64,000 nt of DNA from Rhizobium sp. 16-449-1b (GCF_017741935.1 NZ_JAGHMH010000021.1:1-64000); one strand, 5' to 3'. Positions 1 to 8,450 are shown, numbered from the stretch's first letter. Translations and numbers: made by a program. Notes: generated from the letters alone by a model not told the origin.

Positions 1-52
1 GCTATCAATCCCATCTGCAATCTCCCACGCATCCTTCAGACCCGGGGAGTGT

Positions 53-91
53 GACATTCCAACTTTGCAGAAACAGGACATTCTAACTTTG
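53..91. repeat. Tandem 15-bp repeats, possible insertion-sequence terminus
   Basis: Two near-identical 15-mers, GACATTCCAACTTTG at 53-67 and GACATTCTAACTTTG at 77-91, differ at one base and lie 24 bp apart. Spaced 'GACATT..' repeats of this sort occur at the ends of some rhizobial insertion sequences, so this may be the edge or remnant of an element lying to the left. No transposase reading frame is visible inside the window. The rest of positions 1-138 holds no gene that I can support. Confidence 0.4.
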
Positions 92-138
92 TGGCTACAG
101 CCCGTTATTCGATAATATAGCTTATGGAACTGGAGCGG

Positions 139-468
139 CTAAAGAAAATCGTCCCGCCGTGGCGTGAAGGTGTCGATCAGCATTCCCTTTTCAAGCGCGA
201 CGACGCCGTGCACCAGGTTGGGTGCAACGATGAAGCTCGAGCCGGCATCCAGCCTTGTGGTGACGCCATCCACGGTGACGTCGAAGGCACCCTCGGCGAC
301 ATAGCTCACCTGCGTATGCGGATGCGAATGCAGCGCGCCGATGGCGCCGGGCTCGAAGCGGAAGGCGACCAGCATCGCCTCGGGGCGATGGGACAACACG
401 GCGCGGCGATTGCCGGGCGCGACTTCGGTCCAGGTGATGTCATCGGGAAGTGTGTAGTGATCGGCCAT
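139..468 (-). CDS. kdgF: KdgF-like cupin protein
   Basis: A 109-residue single-domain cupin. The first cupin motif is seen as HSHPHTQVSYV around residues 47-57 and the second as the PNLVHGV stretch near residue 85, supplying metal-binding histidines. Small cupins of the KdgF type linearise unsaturated uronates released from pectin or alginate oligomers into 5-keto-4-deoxyuronate, the substrate of KduI. It is the last gene of the kduI-kduD operon, which supports that role. The start is set at the second ATG because AGGAG directly abuts the first and is six bases from the second; this ribosome site lies over the end of kduD. The exact substrate is inferred. Confidence 0.8.
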   Translation of the reverse strand: MADHYTLPDDITWTEVAPGNRRAVLSHRPEAMLVAFRFEPGAIGALHSHPHTQVSYVAEGAFDVTVDGVTTRLDAGSSFIVAPNLVHGVVALEKGMLIDTFTPRRDDFL

Positions 469-477
469 TATCATCTC

Positions 478-1233
478 CTATCGGGCAAGCCAGCCGCCAT
501 CGACCGGCAGCACCGTGCCATGAACATAATCGGAAGCGCGCGACGCCAGATAGACCGCCGTTCCTACCATATCCTCGGCCTTGGCCCAGCGGGCGGCGGG
601 GATGCGCTTGAGGATATCGGCGCTGCGCTCGGCATCGGCGCGAAGCGCCTCGGTATTGTTGGTTTCGACATAACCAGGCGCGATGGCGTTTACATTGATG
701 CCCTTCGAGGCCCATTCGTTCGCCATCAGCCTGGTGATACCCGCAAGCCCGCTTTTCGCCGCCGTATAGGACGGGATGCGGATGCCGCCCTGGAAGGAGA
801 GGAGCGAGGCGATGTTGATGATCTTCGCCGGCGCTTGGCGTTCGACCGCAGCCTTCGCGAAGGCCTGGCAGAGGAAGAAGACGGATTTCAGGTTGGTGTC
901 GAGCACCGCATCCCAATCCTCCTCTGTAAACTCCAGCGCGTCGGCGCGGCGGATGATGCCGGCGTTGTTGACGAGGATATCGGGCGAGGCGCCGGCAGCA
1001 AGGGCGCGTTCGACAACGGCCTTTGCTTCCCCGGTATCGGACAGGTCCGCCTTGAGCGATACGAACCGGCGCCCCGTCGATGTGACCACACCCGCTGTCT
1101 CGTCCATCGCCGAGCGGCCGACGCCGACGATGTCGGCGCCTGCTTCAGCGAGACCAACCGCAATGGCCTGCCCGATGCCGGTATTGGCGCCGGTGACGAT
1201 GGCCCAGCGGCCGGTGAGATCGAAAAGGCTCAT
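478..1233 (-). CDS. kduD: 2-dehydro-3-deoxy-D-gluconate 5-dehydrogenase (KduD)
   Basis: A 251-residue classical short-chain dehydrogenase. The Rossmann motif TGANTGIG is at residues 14-21, NNAG is near 90, the catalytic serine lies in IINIASLLS and the YTAAK pair near 157. KduD reduces 2,5-diketo-3-deoxygluconate to 2-keto-3-deoxygluconate with NAD(P)H, following KduI in uronate breakdown. The length and the adjacent kduI fit the assignment well. Its ATG overlaps the kduI stop by four bases, indicating translational coupling. No KDG kinase or aldolase is present in the window, so the downstream steps must be encoded elsewhere. Confidence 0.88.
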   Translation of the reverse strand: MSLFDLTGRWAIVTGANTGIGQAIAVGLAEAGADIVGVGRSAMDETAGVVTSTGRRFVSLKADLSDTGEAKAVVERALAAGASPDILVNNAGIIRRADALEFTEEDWDAVLDTNLKSVFFLCQAFAKAAVERQAPAKIINIASLLSFQGGIRIPSYTAAKSGLAGITRLMANEWASKGINVNAIAPGYVETNNTEALRADAERSADILKRIPAARWAKAEDMVGTAVYLASRASDYVHGTVLPVDGGWLAR

Positions 1234-2072
1234 CGCAGGTCTTCCATCGGCACCTTGTCCATGTCGGTGAAGCTCATATTATCGCCAGCCATGGCCCATA
1301 TGAAGGCGTAACGACCGGTTCCGGCACCCGAATGGATCGACCAGCCGGGCGACAGCACCGCGTCGTGGTTCTTCAGCACGACATGCCGCGTTTCGCTCGG
1401 TTCGCCCATGAAATGGAAGATGCGCGTCTGCTCCTGCATGCCGAAGTAGAGATAGACCTCCATGCGCCGGTCGTGAACATGCGCCGGCATGGTGTTCCAG
1501 ACAGAACCCGGCTCGAACATGGTCAGCCCCACCAGCAATTGGCAGCTGTCGCAGACATCGGGGTGGACGTATTGGTTGATGGTGCGGGCGTTGGATTCTT
1601 CCGCCGAGCCCACGACCACCTTTTTGGCCATCTCACGGGTGATGTGCACCGTCGGGCAGGTCCGATGCGCTGGCGCGCTGAGCAGATAGAAGAGCGCAGG
1701 CTCGCCTTGATCGCGGCTTACGAAGCTCAAAGCGCCCTCGCCCATTCCGATATAAAGCGCTTCCTGAAAGCCGAGTTCGTAGGCCTTGCCCCCTACGCTG
1801 ACGGTGCCGGCACCGCCGATATTGACGATGGCGGCCTCGCGCCGGTCGAGAAAACGCTCCGTGCCGGTCTGGGCGATGGCGGCGATCTCGATAGGCTTGG
1901 TGTCCGGCACCACGCCGCCGACGATCATGCGATCGAGATGGCTGTAGGTGAGATTGGCTTCTCCTGGGCGAAACAGGTTCTCGATCACGAAGCCGTCGCG
2001 CAGGCCCTGCGTGTCGCGCCTTGCGGCATCCTCAGGTCCGACGACCTGGCGTACTGATACTGAAATGGTCAC
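1230..2072 (-). CDS. kduI: 5-dehydro-4-deoxy-D-glucuronate isomerase (KduI)
   Basis: A 280-residue protein, close to the roughly 278 residues of E. coli KduI. It is a double-cupin zinc enzyme that converts 4-deoxy-L-threo-5-hexosulose uronate to 2,5-diketo-3-deoxygluconate. The zinc site is visible as PAHVHDRRMEVYLYF around residues 193-207 (two His and a Glu) with a later His in the WSIHSGAGTGRYAF stretch. The start is GTG, preceded by AGAAGGGG at suitable spacing. It lies about 30 bp after the transporter ATPase gene and overlaps kduD, so it belongs to the same transcript. Confidence 0.92.
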   Translation of the reverse strand: MTISVSVRQVVGPEDAARRDTQGLRDGFVIENLFRPGEANLTYSHLDRMIVGGVVPDTKPIEIAAIAQTGTERFLDRREAAIVNIGGAGTVSVGGKAYELGFQEALYIGMGEGALSFVSRDQGEPALFYLLSAPAHRTCPTVHITREMAKKVVVGSAEESNARTINQYVHPDVCDSCQLLVGLTMFEPGSVWNTMPAHVHDRRMEVYLYFGMQEQTRIFHFMGEPSETRHVVLKNHDAVLSPGWSIHSGAGTGRYAFIWAMAGDNMSFTDMDKVPMEDLR

Positions 2073-2103
2073 GGGCTATGCCCCTTCTGTCTGTTGGGTG
2101 GGA

Positions 2104-2841
2104 TCAGGTGAGCACGACATATTCGGTCAGCTGGTTGATCGTCGTGTCCGCCTTGTCGACGTCGAACACCTTGGTGCCATGGCTCATGATCACGAAGCGG
2201 TCGCAGACCTGATAGGCGTGGTAGATGTTATGAGTCACCAGCACGCTGGAGACGTTTTCCGCCTTGAGCTTCAACACCTGGTTCAAGAGTGCTTCGGTCT
2301 CGCGCACAGAGAGCGCAGACGTCGGCTCGTCGAGAAGCAGCACTCGCTTCTTGAAATAGACGGCGCGCGCGATCGCGACCGCCTGCTTCTGGCCGCCGGA
2401 GAGATTGCCGACCAGCGTATCGGGGCTATCGATGCCGGAGATATGGACCGCGTTCTGCAGCACCTCCATGGCGATCTCGCGCATTTCGCGCTGGCGCAGG
2501 AAGCCGAAGCGGTCGGTGAGTTCGCGGCCCATGAAGATGTTGCGGGTGATCGAGAGCGAATCCACCAGTGCCGTATGCTGATAGATGGTTTCGATACCGG
2601 CATCGGCGGAATCCGAGCGGCAGGTAAACGCCGTCTTCTTTCCATCGACGCTGAGATAGCCGTCCGTCGGCTTGTGGATGCCTGAGATCAGGTTGACTGT
2701 GGTCGACTTGCCGGCGCCGTTGTCGCCGAGCAGACCCACCACTTCGCCTTCGCCGATGTGGAAGCTCAGATTGCGCAGCGCGGTCAGCGCACCGAAGCTT
2801 TTCGAGATGTTGTGCAGTTCAAGAAGATTGGGGGCCGACAT
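2104..2841 (-). CDS. Sugar ABC transporter ATP-binding protein (single domain)
   Basis: A 245-residue ATPase with Walker A GDNGAGKST near residue 40, signature LSGGQKQAVAIARAV near 145 and Walker B VLLLDEPTSAL near 165. It has one nucleotide-binding domain, unlike the roughly 500-residue tandem RbsA/XylG/EryE type, and so resembles FrcA of the fructose transporter, where the ATPase is presumed to work as a homodimer. It is placed between its permease and kduI, indicating import of a uronate or oligouronide. The ATG overlaps the permease stop codon by one base. Confidence 0.85.
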   Translation of the reverse strand: MSAPNLLELHNISKSFGALTALRNLSFHIGEGEVVGLLGDNGAGKSTTVNLISGIHKPTDGYLSVDGKKTAFTCRSDSADAGIETIYQHTALVDSLSITRNIFMGRELTDRFGFLRQREMREIAMEVLQNAVHISGIDSPDTLVGNLSGGQKQAVAIARAVYFKKRVLLLDEPTSALSVRETEALLNQVLKLKAENVSSVLVTHNIYHAYQVCDRFVIMSHGTKVFDVDKADTTINQLTEYVVLT

Positions 2842-3860
2842 CACGCAAGACCTCGCCGCTCGATAAGATGGTTGAAGATGGCGGCCAGCACGATCAGCGT
2901 CGCGATGAACATGTCGAGATAGAAGCCCGGTGCGCGCAGCAGCAAAAGCACGTCGGTGATGGTGTGGATCAAGAGCACGCCGAGGAAGATGCCGATGATC
3001 GAGCCCCGGCCACCGCGCAGCGACAGTCCGCCGATGACGCAGGCGGCGATCGCCTGGAGCTCCAGTCCCGCGCCCTGCCCCGGCTGCACGCTGCCGACGC
3101 GGGCAGTCGCAATGATGCCGGCCACAGCCGCCATGCCGCCGGCGATCGCGAAGGCGACCAGCTTGACGCGGTTGGTGTTGATGCCGATCGCTTCCGCCGC
3201 ACCGCGATTGCCGCCGGTGGCGAACACATGGTTGCCGAAACGGTGACGGTGGACGAGGTAGTGGAAGCCGACGACGAAGAGCACGATCCAGATGAAGGCG
3301 GCGTTGATGCCGAGCAGCGTGCCTGAGAACAGGCTGGTGAAGATCGGCTCCGGATCGAAGCGGACCTGGACGGCGCCGTTATAGAGCAATACCGCGCCAC
3401 GCCAGAACAACAGCCCGCCCAAGGTCACGATGAAGGATGGTAGCCCGAAGCGTAGCGTGATGTGGCCGTTGAGCAGGCCGATCATGATACCCGCCAAGAC
3501 GCCGAGCGGGGCCGCGATAAAGGCGCTCATTCCGGCGCCGACGAGGCTTGCCATCAGGATGGCGGTGAAGGTGTAGACTGAGCCGATGGAGAGGTCGAAT
3601 TCTCCCGCGATCATCAGCACGCCGGCGCCGAGCGCCAGGCAGCCAAGCACGGGGATCGCCTTCATCAGGATCGTCAGGTTCTGCGGCGAGAGGTAGCGGA
3701 ACTGATCGGGATAGAGAAGCGCGCCTGCGATGCAGACGATCTGCAGCGTCATGAAGACGAGGAAGATCGCGCCTGCCGGCATGGCCATGATCTGCCGGAT
3801 CATCGGTTGTTTCTGCGTCCGCGACCGGGGCGCGGCACTGGTCTCAAGAATTGGTGTCAC
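2841..3860 (-). CDS. Sugar ABC transporter permease (RbsC/FrcC family)
   Basis: About 339 residues with eight to ten hydrophobic segments and the family stretch GEFDLSIGSVYTF; the C-terminal half carries AIAACVIGGLSLRGGRGS, characteristic of CUT2/BPD_transp_2 permeases. It forms the inner-membrane channel for the neighbouring binding protein and ATPase. An upstream GTG at 3920 is also in frame, but the extra 20 residues would be read through a strong hairpin at 3893-3913, so I prefer the GTG at 3860. No strong ribosome site is visible for either start. Confidence 0.85.
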   Translation of the reverse strand: MTPILETSAAPRSRTQKQPMIRQIMAMPAGAIFLVFMTLQIVCIAGALLYPDQFRYLSPQNLTILMKAIPVLGCLALGAGVLMIAGEFDLSIGSVYTFTAILMASLVGAGMSAFIAAPLGVLAGIMIGLLNGHITLRFGLPSFIVTLGGLLFWRGAVLLYNGAVQVRFDPEPIFTSLFSGTLLGINAAFIWIVLFVVGFHYLVHRHRFGNHVFATGGNRGAAEAIGINTNRVKLVAFAIAGGMAAVAGIIATARVGSVQPGQGAGLELQAIAACVIGGLSLRGGRGSIIGIFLGVLLIHTITDVLLLLRAPGFYLDMFIATLIVLAAIFNHLIERRGLA

Positions 3861-3892
3861 GGTCTGGTACTCGATCGATTGGAGACGGAGCA

Positions 3893-3913
3893 CCTGCCGG
3901 CTTGGCCGGCAGG
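3893..3913 (-). promoter_or_regulatory. Intercistronic hairpin after binding-protein gene
   Basis: CCTGCCGGC (3893-3901) and GCCGGCAGG (3905-3913) form a perfect 9-bp stem with a 3-nt loop. There is no T-run after it on the minus strand, so it is unlikely to be a full terminator. Stem-loops between binding-protein and permease genes commonly protect the upstream mRNA and give higher binding-protein levels; that role is inferred here. Confidence 0.6.
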
Positions 3914-3929
3914 CTCCCACGAAACGCGG

Positions 3930-4880
3930 TTAGCGGAAGCTGCCGATCAGCGGCTTGACCGAGCTGATGCGCGACTTGTCGAGGAAGGCGCCCTGGCCGG
4001 TGTCGACGTCGGTCGGGGTCAGCCCGTACTTCTTGGAAAGCGCGATCTGGGCGATCGGGTAGTAGCCCTGCAGGTAGGGCTGCTGATCCATGGTCGCGAA
4101 CATCGCGCCTGACTCGACCGCATTGACGATCTCGACAGCGAGGTCGAAGCCGCCGAATGGGACCTTCACGCCCGCATCCTTGATGGCGCCGGCGCCAACG
4201 GTCGAGGTGACCGAGCCGGTGCCGAACACGGCCTTGACGTTGGGGTTGGCGATCAGGAACTGCGCCATGATGTTCTGCGCCTCGGCCGGATCAAGCCCGG
4301 CGCGAACCGTCTCGACCTTGATGCCGTTTTCCTTCATCGCTTTCTCGATGCCGCCACCACGCGCGACCGCGAAGCTCGCTTCGGGGATTTCGCGCGGGTT
4401 GAAGACGACGTCGCCGGACTTCAGGCCGAATTCCTTGATCATCCGGTTGCCGAGCTCGTAGCCGGAAGAAAACTCGTTCATGCCGACATAGGCCTGACGG
4501 CAATTGCCCTTGGCGCCTTCGAGGTCGTCATTGTTGAAGCCGATGACGACGATGCCGGCCTTGACGGCCGCGCAGATGCTTTCATCGAAGGCATCCGACG
4601 AGGAAATTGCGACGGCAATGCCATCGACGCCTGCTGCCGTGGCGCTCTCGATCAGGTCGTTCTGGCGAACCGGATCGTTGTTGGCGTATTGCACGTCGAG
4701 ATCGACGCCGAACTGTGCCGCCGCGTCCTTGGCGCCCTTCACCACGGGGTTGAAGAACTGGACACTCGGATCGAGATAGATGATCATCGTTGCCTTGACG
4801 TCGGCGGCCAATGCCGTAGATGTCATCATCGTGGCGATACCCGCGGCGAGTGCTGCGGTTTTCAACCTGGTCAATTTCAT
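3930..4880 (-). CDS. Sugar ABC transporter substrate-binding protein
   Basis: A 316-residue periplasmic binding protein of the RbsB-like (Peripla_BP_4) family. It has a signal peptide MKLTRLKTAALAAGIATMM..STALAAD cleaved near residue 26, followed by the alternating fold with motifs such as DGIAVAISSSDAF and VIGFNNDD. A good ribosome site, AAGGGAGGA, precedes the ATG. The gene is upstream of its permease and ATPase in the kdu operon, so the likely ligand is a uronic-acid derivative; the ligand cannot be read from the sequence. Confidence 0.87.
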   Translation of the reverse strand: MKLTRLKTAALAAGIATMMTSTALAADVKATMIIYLDPSVQFFNPVVKGAKDAAAQFGVDLDVQYANNDPVRQNDLIESATAAGVDGIAVAISSSDAFDESICAAVKAGIVVIGFNNDDLEGAKGNCRQAYVGMNEFSSGYELGNRMIKEFGLKSGDVVFNPREIPEASFAVARGGGIEKAMKENGIKVETVRAGLDPAEAQNIMAQFLIANPNVKAVFGTGSVTSTVGAGAIKDAGVKVPFGGFDLAVEIVNAVESGAMFATMDQQPYLQGYYPIAQIALSKKYGLTPTDVDTGQGAFLDKSRISSVKPLIGSFR

Positions 4881-5034
4881 TTGCGTATCCTCCCTTATGG
4901 ATGTGCAATGTGGGTCGAAAGACCCAAAGTCTCGGCTGGCGGGCTCCGACCAAAGATCACGCCGGCCGAGATTTTCCTCCCAGACGTCCCGCCTTCTCCC
5001 AAAAGCGGAAACGCCCTATCCCTTTATCTCCCTG

Positions 5035-6549
5035 TCAGCCGAACCACGGCGCCGGTCGCCCGAACGTCACGTGCACGCCCTTGAACTGGGAATATTCGTC
5101 AAAGCCATAGCGGCCGAGTTCACGGCCGAGACCGCTTTTCTTGTAGCCGCCAATCGGCAGTTCCGGCGTGCCGTCGATGACGCTGTTGATCCAGCAGCGG
5201 CCGGCGCGAATGCGGCGAATGCTCTGCATCGCGTTTTCGAGATTGGTGGACCAGACCGAGGCGGACAGCCCGAACTCGCTGGCATTGGCGAGCGCCACGG
5301 CCTCGTCCGCGGTCTTGAAGGTCAAGGTCGAGAGCACCGGCCCGAAGATCTCCTCGCGGGCGATCGACATCTCGGGCTTCACGCCGGCAAACACGGTGGG
5401 GGCATAATAGATGCCCTTGTCCTTGCCGACGCGCTCGCCGCCGAGCAGCAGTTCGGCGCCCGATGCGATGCCGGCCTCCACGTAGGAATGAACCTTGCCG
5501 ACATGGGCTTCGGAGATCATCGCGCCGATCTTGGTGCGGTCGTTCAGCGGATCGCCGAAGGTCACCTTGCGCGATATGTCGAGCAGGCGCTCCATCAATG
5601 CGTCGCGAATGCCTTCCTGAACCAGCAGCCGGCTGCCGGAAATGCAGCACTGGCCGCCATTGTGATAGACGCCATAGGCAATGCCATCGGCGGCAGCCTC
5701 GAGGTCCGCATCGGCGAAGACGATCTGCGGCCCCTTGCCGCCGAGCTCCAGCCCGACGCGCTTGACGCTGCGCGCGGCGATCTCGCCGAGCTTGGTGCCG
5801 ACACGCACCGAACCGGTGAAGGCGACCATGTCGACGCCGGGGTCTTCGGCGAGCACCTGGCCGGCCGGATCGCCATAGCCGGTAACGACGTTGAAGACGC
5901 CATCGGGAATGCCGGCCTCACGCGCCAGTTCCGCCATGCGGATCGACGTGCCGGAGGTGAATTCGGACGGCTTGAGGACGACGGTGCAGCCGGCGCCGAT
6001 CGCCCACGGCACGCGCTCCGAAGCGATGATGAAGGGGAAATTCCAAGGCGTGATGATGCCGACGACACCGACGGCCTCGCGCAGCACGAGACCCAGCCGA
6101 TCATCGCCGATATTGTTGTGCGCCTGGCCTTCCAGCGCGCGCGCCTGGCCGGCGGCATAGGACCAAAGGTCGGCGCAGAAGCCGATCTCGCCGCGCGCCT
6201 GAGCGATCGGCTTGCCGACTTCGAGGCTTTCGGCCAAGGCCAGGTCTTCCTGATTTTTGAGGATCAGATCTGCCACCTTGAACATCAGGCGCGAGCGCTC
6301 CGCACCCGACATGCGCGGCCACGGGCCGGTATCGAAGGCGCGGCGGGCGGCGGCAACGGCCAAACGTACATCATCGGCCGATGCTTCCGGCCAGGTGCCG
6401 ACCACGACGCCCGCGTGACCGGGGCTGACACGATCAATCGTGCGGCCGGATGCGGCATCCACCGACTTGCCATCGACAAGCATCTGGTAGCGGGATTTAA
6501 TGTTCAGCCGCGGATCACTGGAATCAGGCGCAATGAAATTGGACAGCAC
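5035..6549 (-). CDS. Aldehyde dehydrogenase family protein
   Basis: About 504 residues, the usual length for NAD(P)-dependent aldehyde dehydrogenases. The general-base Glu is in LELGGKGPQ (about residue 265), the nucleophilic Cys is in GGQCCISGSR (about 300), and the C-terminal EEIFGPVL motif is present. I chose the GTG at 6549 because GGAGGG sits five bases upstream of it; the in-frame TTG at 6561 would put this site inside the gene. It is the first gene of the uronate operon, about 150 bp before the binding-protein gene. It may oxidise an aldehyde intermediate such as a semialdehyde or uronic aldehyde, but the substrate is not determinable. Confidence 0.87.
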   Translation of the reverse strand: MLSNFIAPDSSDPRLNIKSRYQMLVDGKSVDAASGRTIDRVSPGHAGVVVGTWPEASADDVRLAVAAARRAFDTGPWPRMSGAERSRLMFKVADLILKNQEDLALAESLEVGKPIAQARGEIGFCADLWSYAAGQARALEGQAHNNIGDDRLGLVLREAVGVVGIITPWNFPFIIASERVPWAIGAGCTVVLKPSEFTSGTSIRMAELAREAGIPDGVFNVVTGYGDPAGQVLAEDPGVDMVAFTGSVRVGTKLGEIAARSVKRVGLELGGKGPQIVFADADLEAAADGIAYGVYHNGGQCCISGSRLLVQEGIRDALMERLLDISRKVTFGDPLNDRTKIGAMISEAHVGKVHSYVEAGIASGAELLLGGERVGKDKGIYYAPTVFAGVKPEMSIAREEIFGPVLSTLTFKTADEAVALANASEFGLSASVWSTNLENAMQSIRRIRAGRCWINSVIDGTPELPIGGYKKSGLGRELGRYGFDEYSQFKGVHVTFGRPAPWFG

Positions 6550-6630
6550 GTTTCCCTCCAAGCCGACACATCGTGCCGGCCCTCCCTTTCTTCCCGGCTT
6601 TAGGCCACCGGATTTATGTTGCGTTTGAAT

Positions 6631-6650
6631 TGTATGGTACTGTATGGTGG
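6631..6650. promoter_or_regulatory. Candidate GntR/FCD operator (10-bp direct repeat)
   Basis: TGTATGGTAC is followed immediately by TGTATGGTGG, two half-site-like decamers in the 120-bp divergent gap between the aldehyde dehydrogenase gene and the GntR gene. A one-turn spacing on this shared promoter region suits binding by the adjacent regulator. This is inference from position and repetition only. Confidence 0.4.
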
Positions 6651-6670
6651 TTTAAATTGGATGTCAACGG

Positions 6671-7372
6671 ATGACGGCGACGAAAGACATGAACCTCGAA
6701 TCCTTGAAGATTGAGACCGGCGAAACCGCTGCGGCGCAGGTGGAACGCGACCTGCGCGAGCAGATCATCAAGCTGGAACTGGCGCCGGGCACGCGGCTCT
6801 CCGAGCAGGAGATCGCGACGCGCATGGGCGTCTCGCGCCAACCGGTGCGCGAAGCTTTGATCGCGCTCGGAAGATCGAAGCTGGTGGATGTGCGCCCCAA
6901 CAGGGGCACCGTCGTCGTCCGGATCTCGGCGCGGCAGATGATGGAGGCGCGCTTCGTGCGCGAGGCGCTGGAGACCGCCGTTGCACGGCGCGCCAGCGAG
7001 AGCTTCGACAGCTGGACGCGTCGCCGGATCGACACGATCATCGGCAAGCAGCGGATGGCCATGGAGGCGCACGATCACAACGCATTCCGGCGCGAGGACG
7101 AGCAGTTCCATATCGCGATTGCCGAAGGCGCCGGCTGCAGCCTGGCCTGGAACGCCATCGCCGACATCAAGGCCCACATGGACCGTGTCTGCAATCTGCA
7201 GCTTCGCCATCCCGATTCCATGATGCGGCTGATTGCGGAGCACGAGGCGATCATTACGGCGATCGACGGACGCGACGCGGACGCCGCCGCTGGCGCTATG
7301 CGCGCGCATCTCAATGGGATCTTGTCGGATTTGCCGCAGATCGAGGCGGACAATCCCGACCTGTTCGAATGA
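6671..7372 (+). CDS. GntR-family regulator, FCD subfamily
   Basis: A 233-residue regulator with an N-terminal winged helix-turn-helix (about residues 18-85, including LSEQEIATRMGVSRQPVREALIAL in part) and a C-terminal all-helical FCD ligand domain (about 95-220) with metal-type His/Asp residues in FHIAIAEGAG and LRHPDSMMRLIAEHEAI. FCD regulators such as UxuR, ExuR and KdgR-like proteins sense sugar acids. It is divergent from the uronate operon and so probably represses it until a uronate intermediate is present. Confidence 0.87.
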   Translation: MTATKDMNLESLKIETGETAAAQVERDLREQIIKLELAPGTRLSEQEIATRMGVSRQPVREALIALGRSKLVDVRPNRGTVVVRISARQMMEARFVREALETAVARRASESFDSWTRRRIDTIIGKQRMAMEAHDHNAFRREDEQFHIAIAEGAGCSLAWNAIADIKAHMDRVCNLQLRHPDSMMRLIAEHEAIITAIDGRDADAAAGAMRAHLNGILSDLPQIEADNPDLFE

Positions 7373-7433
7373 TGCGGCGCTGAAGGTGTTCAGCCGGGGA
7401 GATGCTCTCCGCTCTTGTTATTGCTAATAAATA

Positions 7434-7448
7434 TGAGTATTAAAATCA
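7434..7448. promoter_or_regulatory. Candidate IRO (RirA-type iron-responsive) box
   Basis: TGA-GTATTAAAA-TCA matches the TGA-N9-TCA pattern described for iron-responsive operators of Rhizobiales. It lies in an AT-rich stretch about 130 bp before the AraC gene of the siderophore cluster. The match is short and could arise by chance; I found no exact copy in the receptor/transporter intergenic region. Confidence 0.35.
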
Positions 7449-7577
7449 TCTTTCTTTCGATATGCTCCTTGGTGTGGCAAGGGCGTGGATGATTAAGAGA
7501 TGGCGCAAGGGTCATGCCGTGCGCATGCGCCGCCATCTCAGCGTAAACGGATCTTGGCATTGGCTTTCTGGCACACG

Positions 7578-8450
7578 ATGAAATGGCACACCGAGGGAAT
7601 TCGGGTTGTTGCTCCGGTGAAATGGCGCCAGTTCGATGGCCTGGTGAGCGCCTACTGGGAAGCAGAAAGCCAGTCTGGGGCGAAGGGCTATTATCTGGCC
7701 GATGATCCGCGCATCATGATCTTCTTCAACGACGTCTCATCTCAGATCCATGTGTCGAACCAGAACGGCGACTTCTCCAACAATGCCCGATCGATGACCC
7801 GTGCCATCTACGTGCCTGCTGGAGTGCCGATGTGGACAACCAGCCGATCCACGCACCGGTTCTCACACCTGAACCTGCATATGCACAAAGACCGGATTTT
7901 GAAGTTTCTATCGCCTTCGCTTGGCAGCTCGGCCGCGCTATCGGCCTTGCGCCGGCCAGTGGAGATCCAGGATGCGGGCGCCGTGCAGACGTTGGGCGGG
8001 CTGCTCGTCGACGAGATATCGAAGCCGTCGCGCCATGCCCTCTATGCCGAAAGCCTGATTGGCAGCATCGTCACGGGACTTCTCGACCTGCCGGACGAAG
8101 GCAGCGAGAAACGCGATGGCCGCATGACGCAGGCGCAGATGAACAGGCTCACCGCTCGCATGGACAGGACAAGCGATTACCGGATGTCCGTTGCCGACAT
8201 GGCGGCGACGGTCGGCTTGTCGGAGAGTTGGTTTGCCACCGTTTTCAAGCAGACCACCGGCAAGACCCCGCTACAATGGCAGCTTGCCAAGCGCATCGAC
8301 CTCGCAAGAACCTTGCTGGACGAGGGCGTGACGGTTGCCGGGGTGGCGGCTCAGCTCGGCTTCTCCGATCAGGCGCATTTCACCAAGGTCTTCCGACAGA
8401 TCGTTGGCGAAACACCGGCTGCCTGGCGGCGGATTCGTCAGGGTATCTAA
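7578..8450 (+). CDS. AraC-family transcriptional regulator of siderophore genes
   Basis: About 290 residues. The C-terminal third has the two helix-turn-helix motifs of the AraC family: MSVADMAATVGLSESWFATVFKQ in part, then VTVAGVAAQLGFSDQAHFTKVFR in part, followed by GETPAAWRR. The N-terminal portion is a sensing domain. AraC regulators beside TonB receptors often bind the cognate siderophore and activate uptake (for example RhrA in Sinorhizobium). An in-frame ATG at 7500 would add 26 residues of low-complexity sequence; neither start has a convincing ribosome site, so the N-terminus is uncertain. Confidence 0.85.
   Translation: MKWHTEGIRVVAPVKWRQFDGLVSAYWEAESQSGAKGYYLADDPRIMIFFNDVSSQIHVSNQNGDFSNNARSMTRAIYVPAGVPMWTTSRSTHRFSHLNLHMHKDRILKFLSPSLGSSAALSALRRPVEIQDAGAVQTLGGLLVDEISKPSRHALYAESLIGSIVTGLLDLPDEGSEKRDGRMTQAQMNRLTARMDRTSDYRMSVADMAATVGLSESWFATVFKQTTGKTPLQWQLAKRIDLARTLLDEGVTVAGVAAQLGFSDQAHFTKVFRQIVGETPAAWRRIRQGI

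Noticed and set aside
124..1311. Long plus-strand open frame of 395 codons over the cupin and kduD
   Set aside because: It is antisense to genes with clear motifs (KduD, cupin), and its translation has no recognisable domain and skewed composition. It is a shadow frame of high-GC coding DNA.
4780..6603. Plus-strand open frame of 607 codons opposite the aldehyde dehydrogenase gene
   Set aside because: Antisense to a gene with intact ALDH catalytic motifs; the translation is rich in Ala, Arg, Asp and His without any family pattern.
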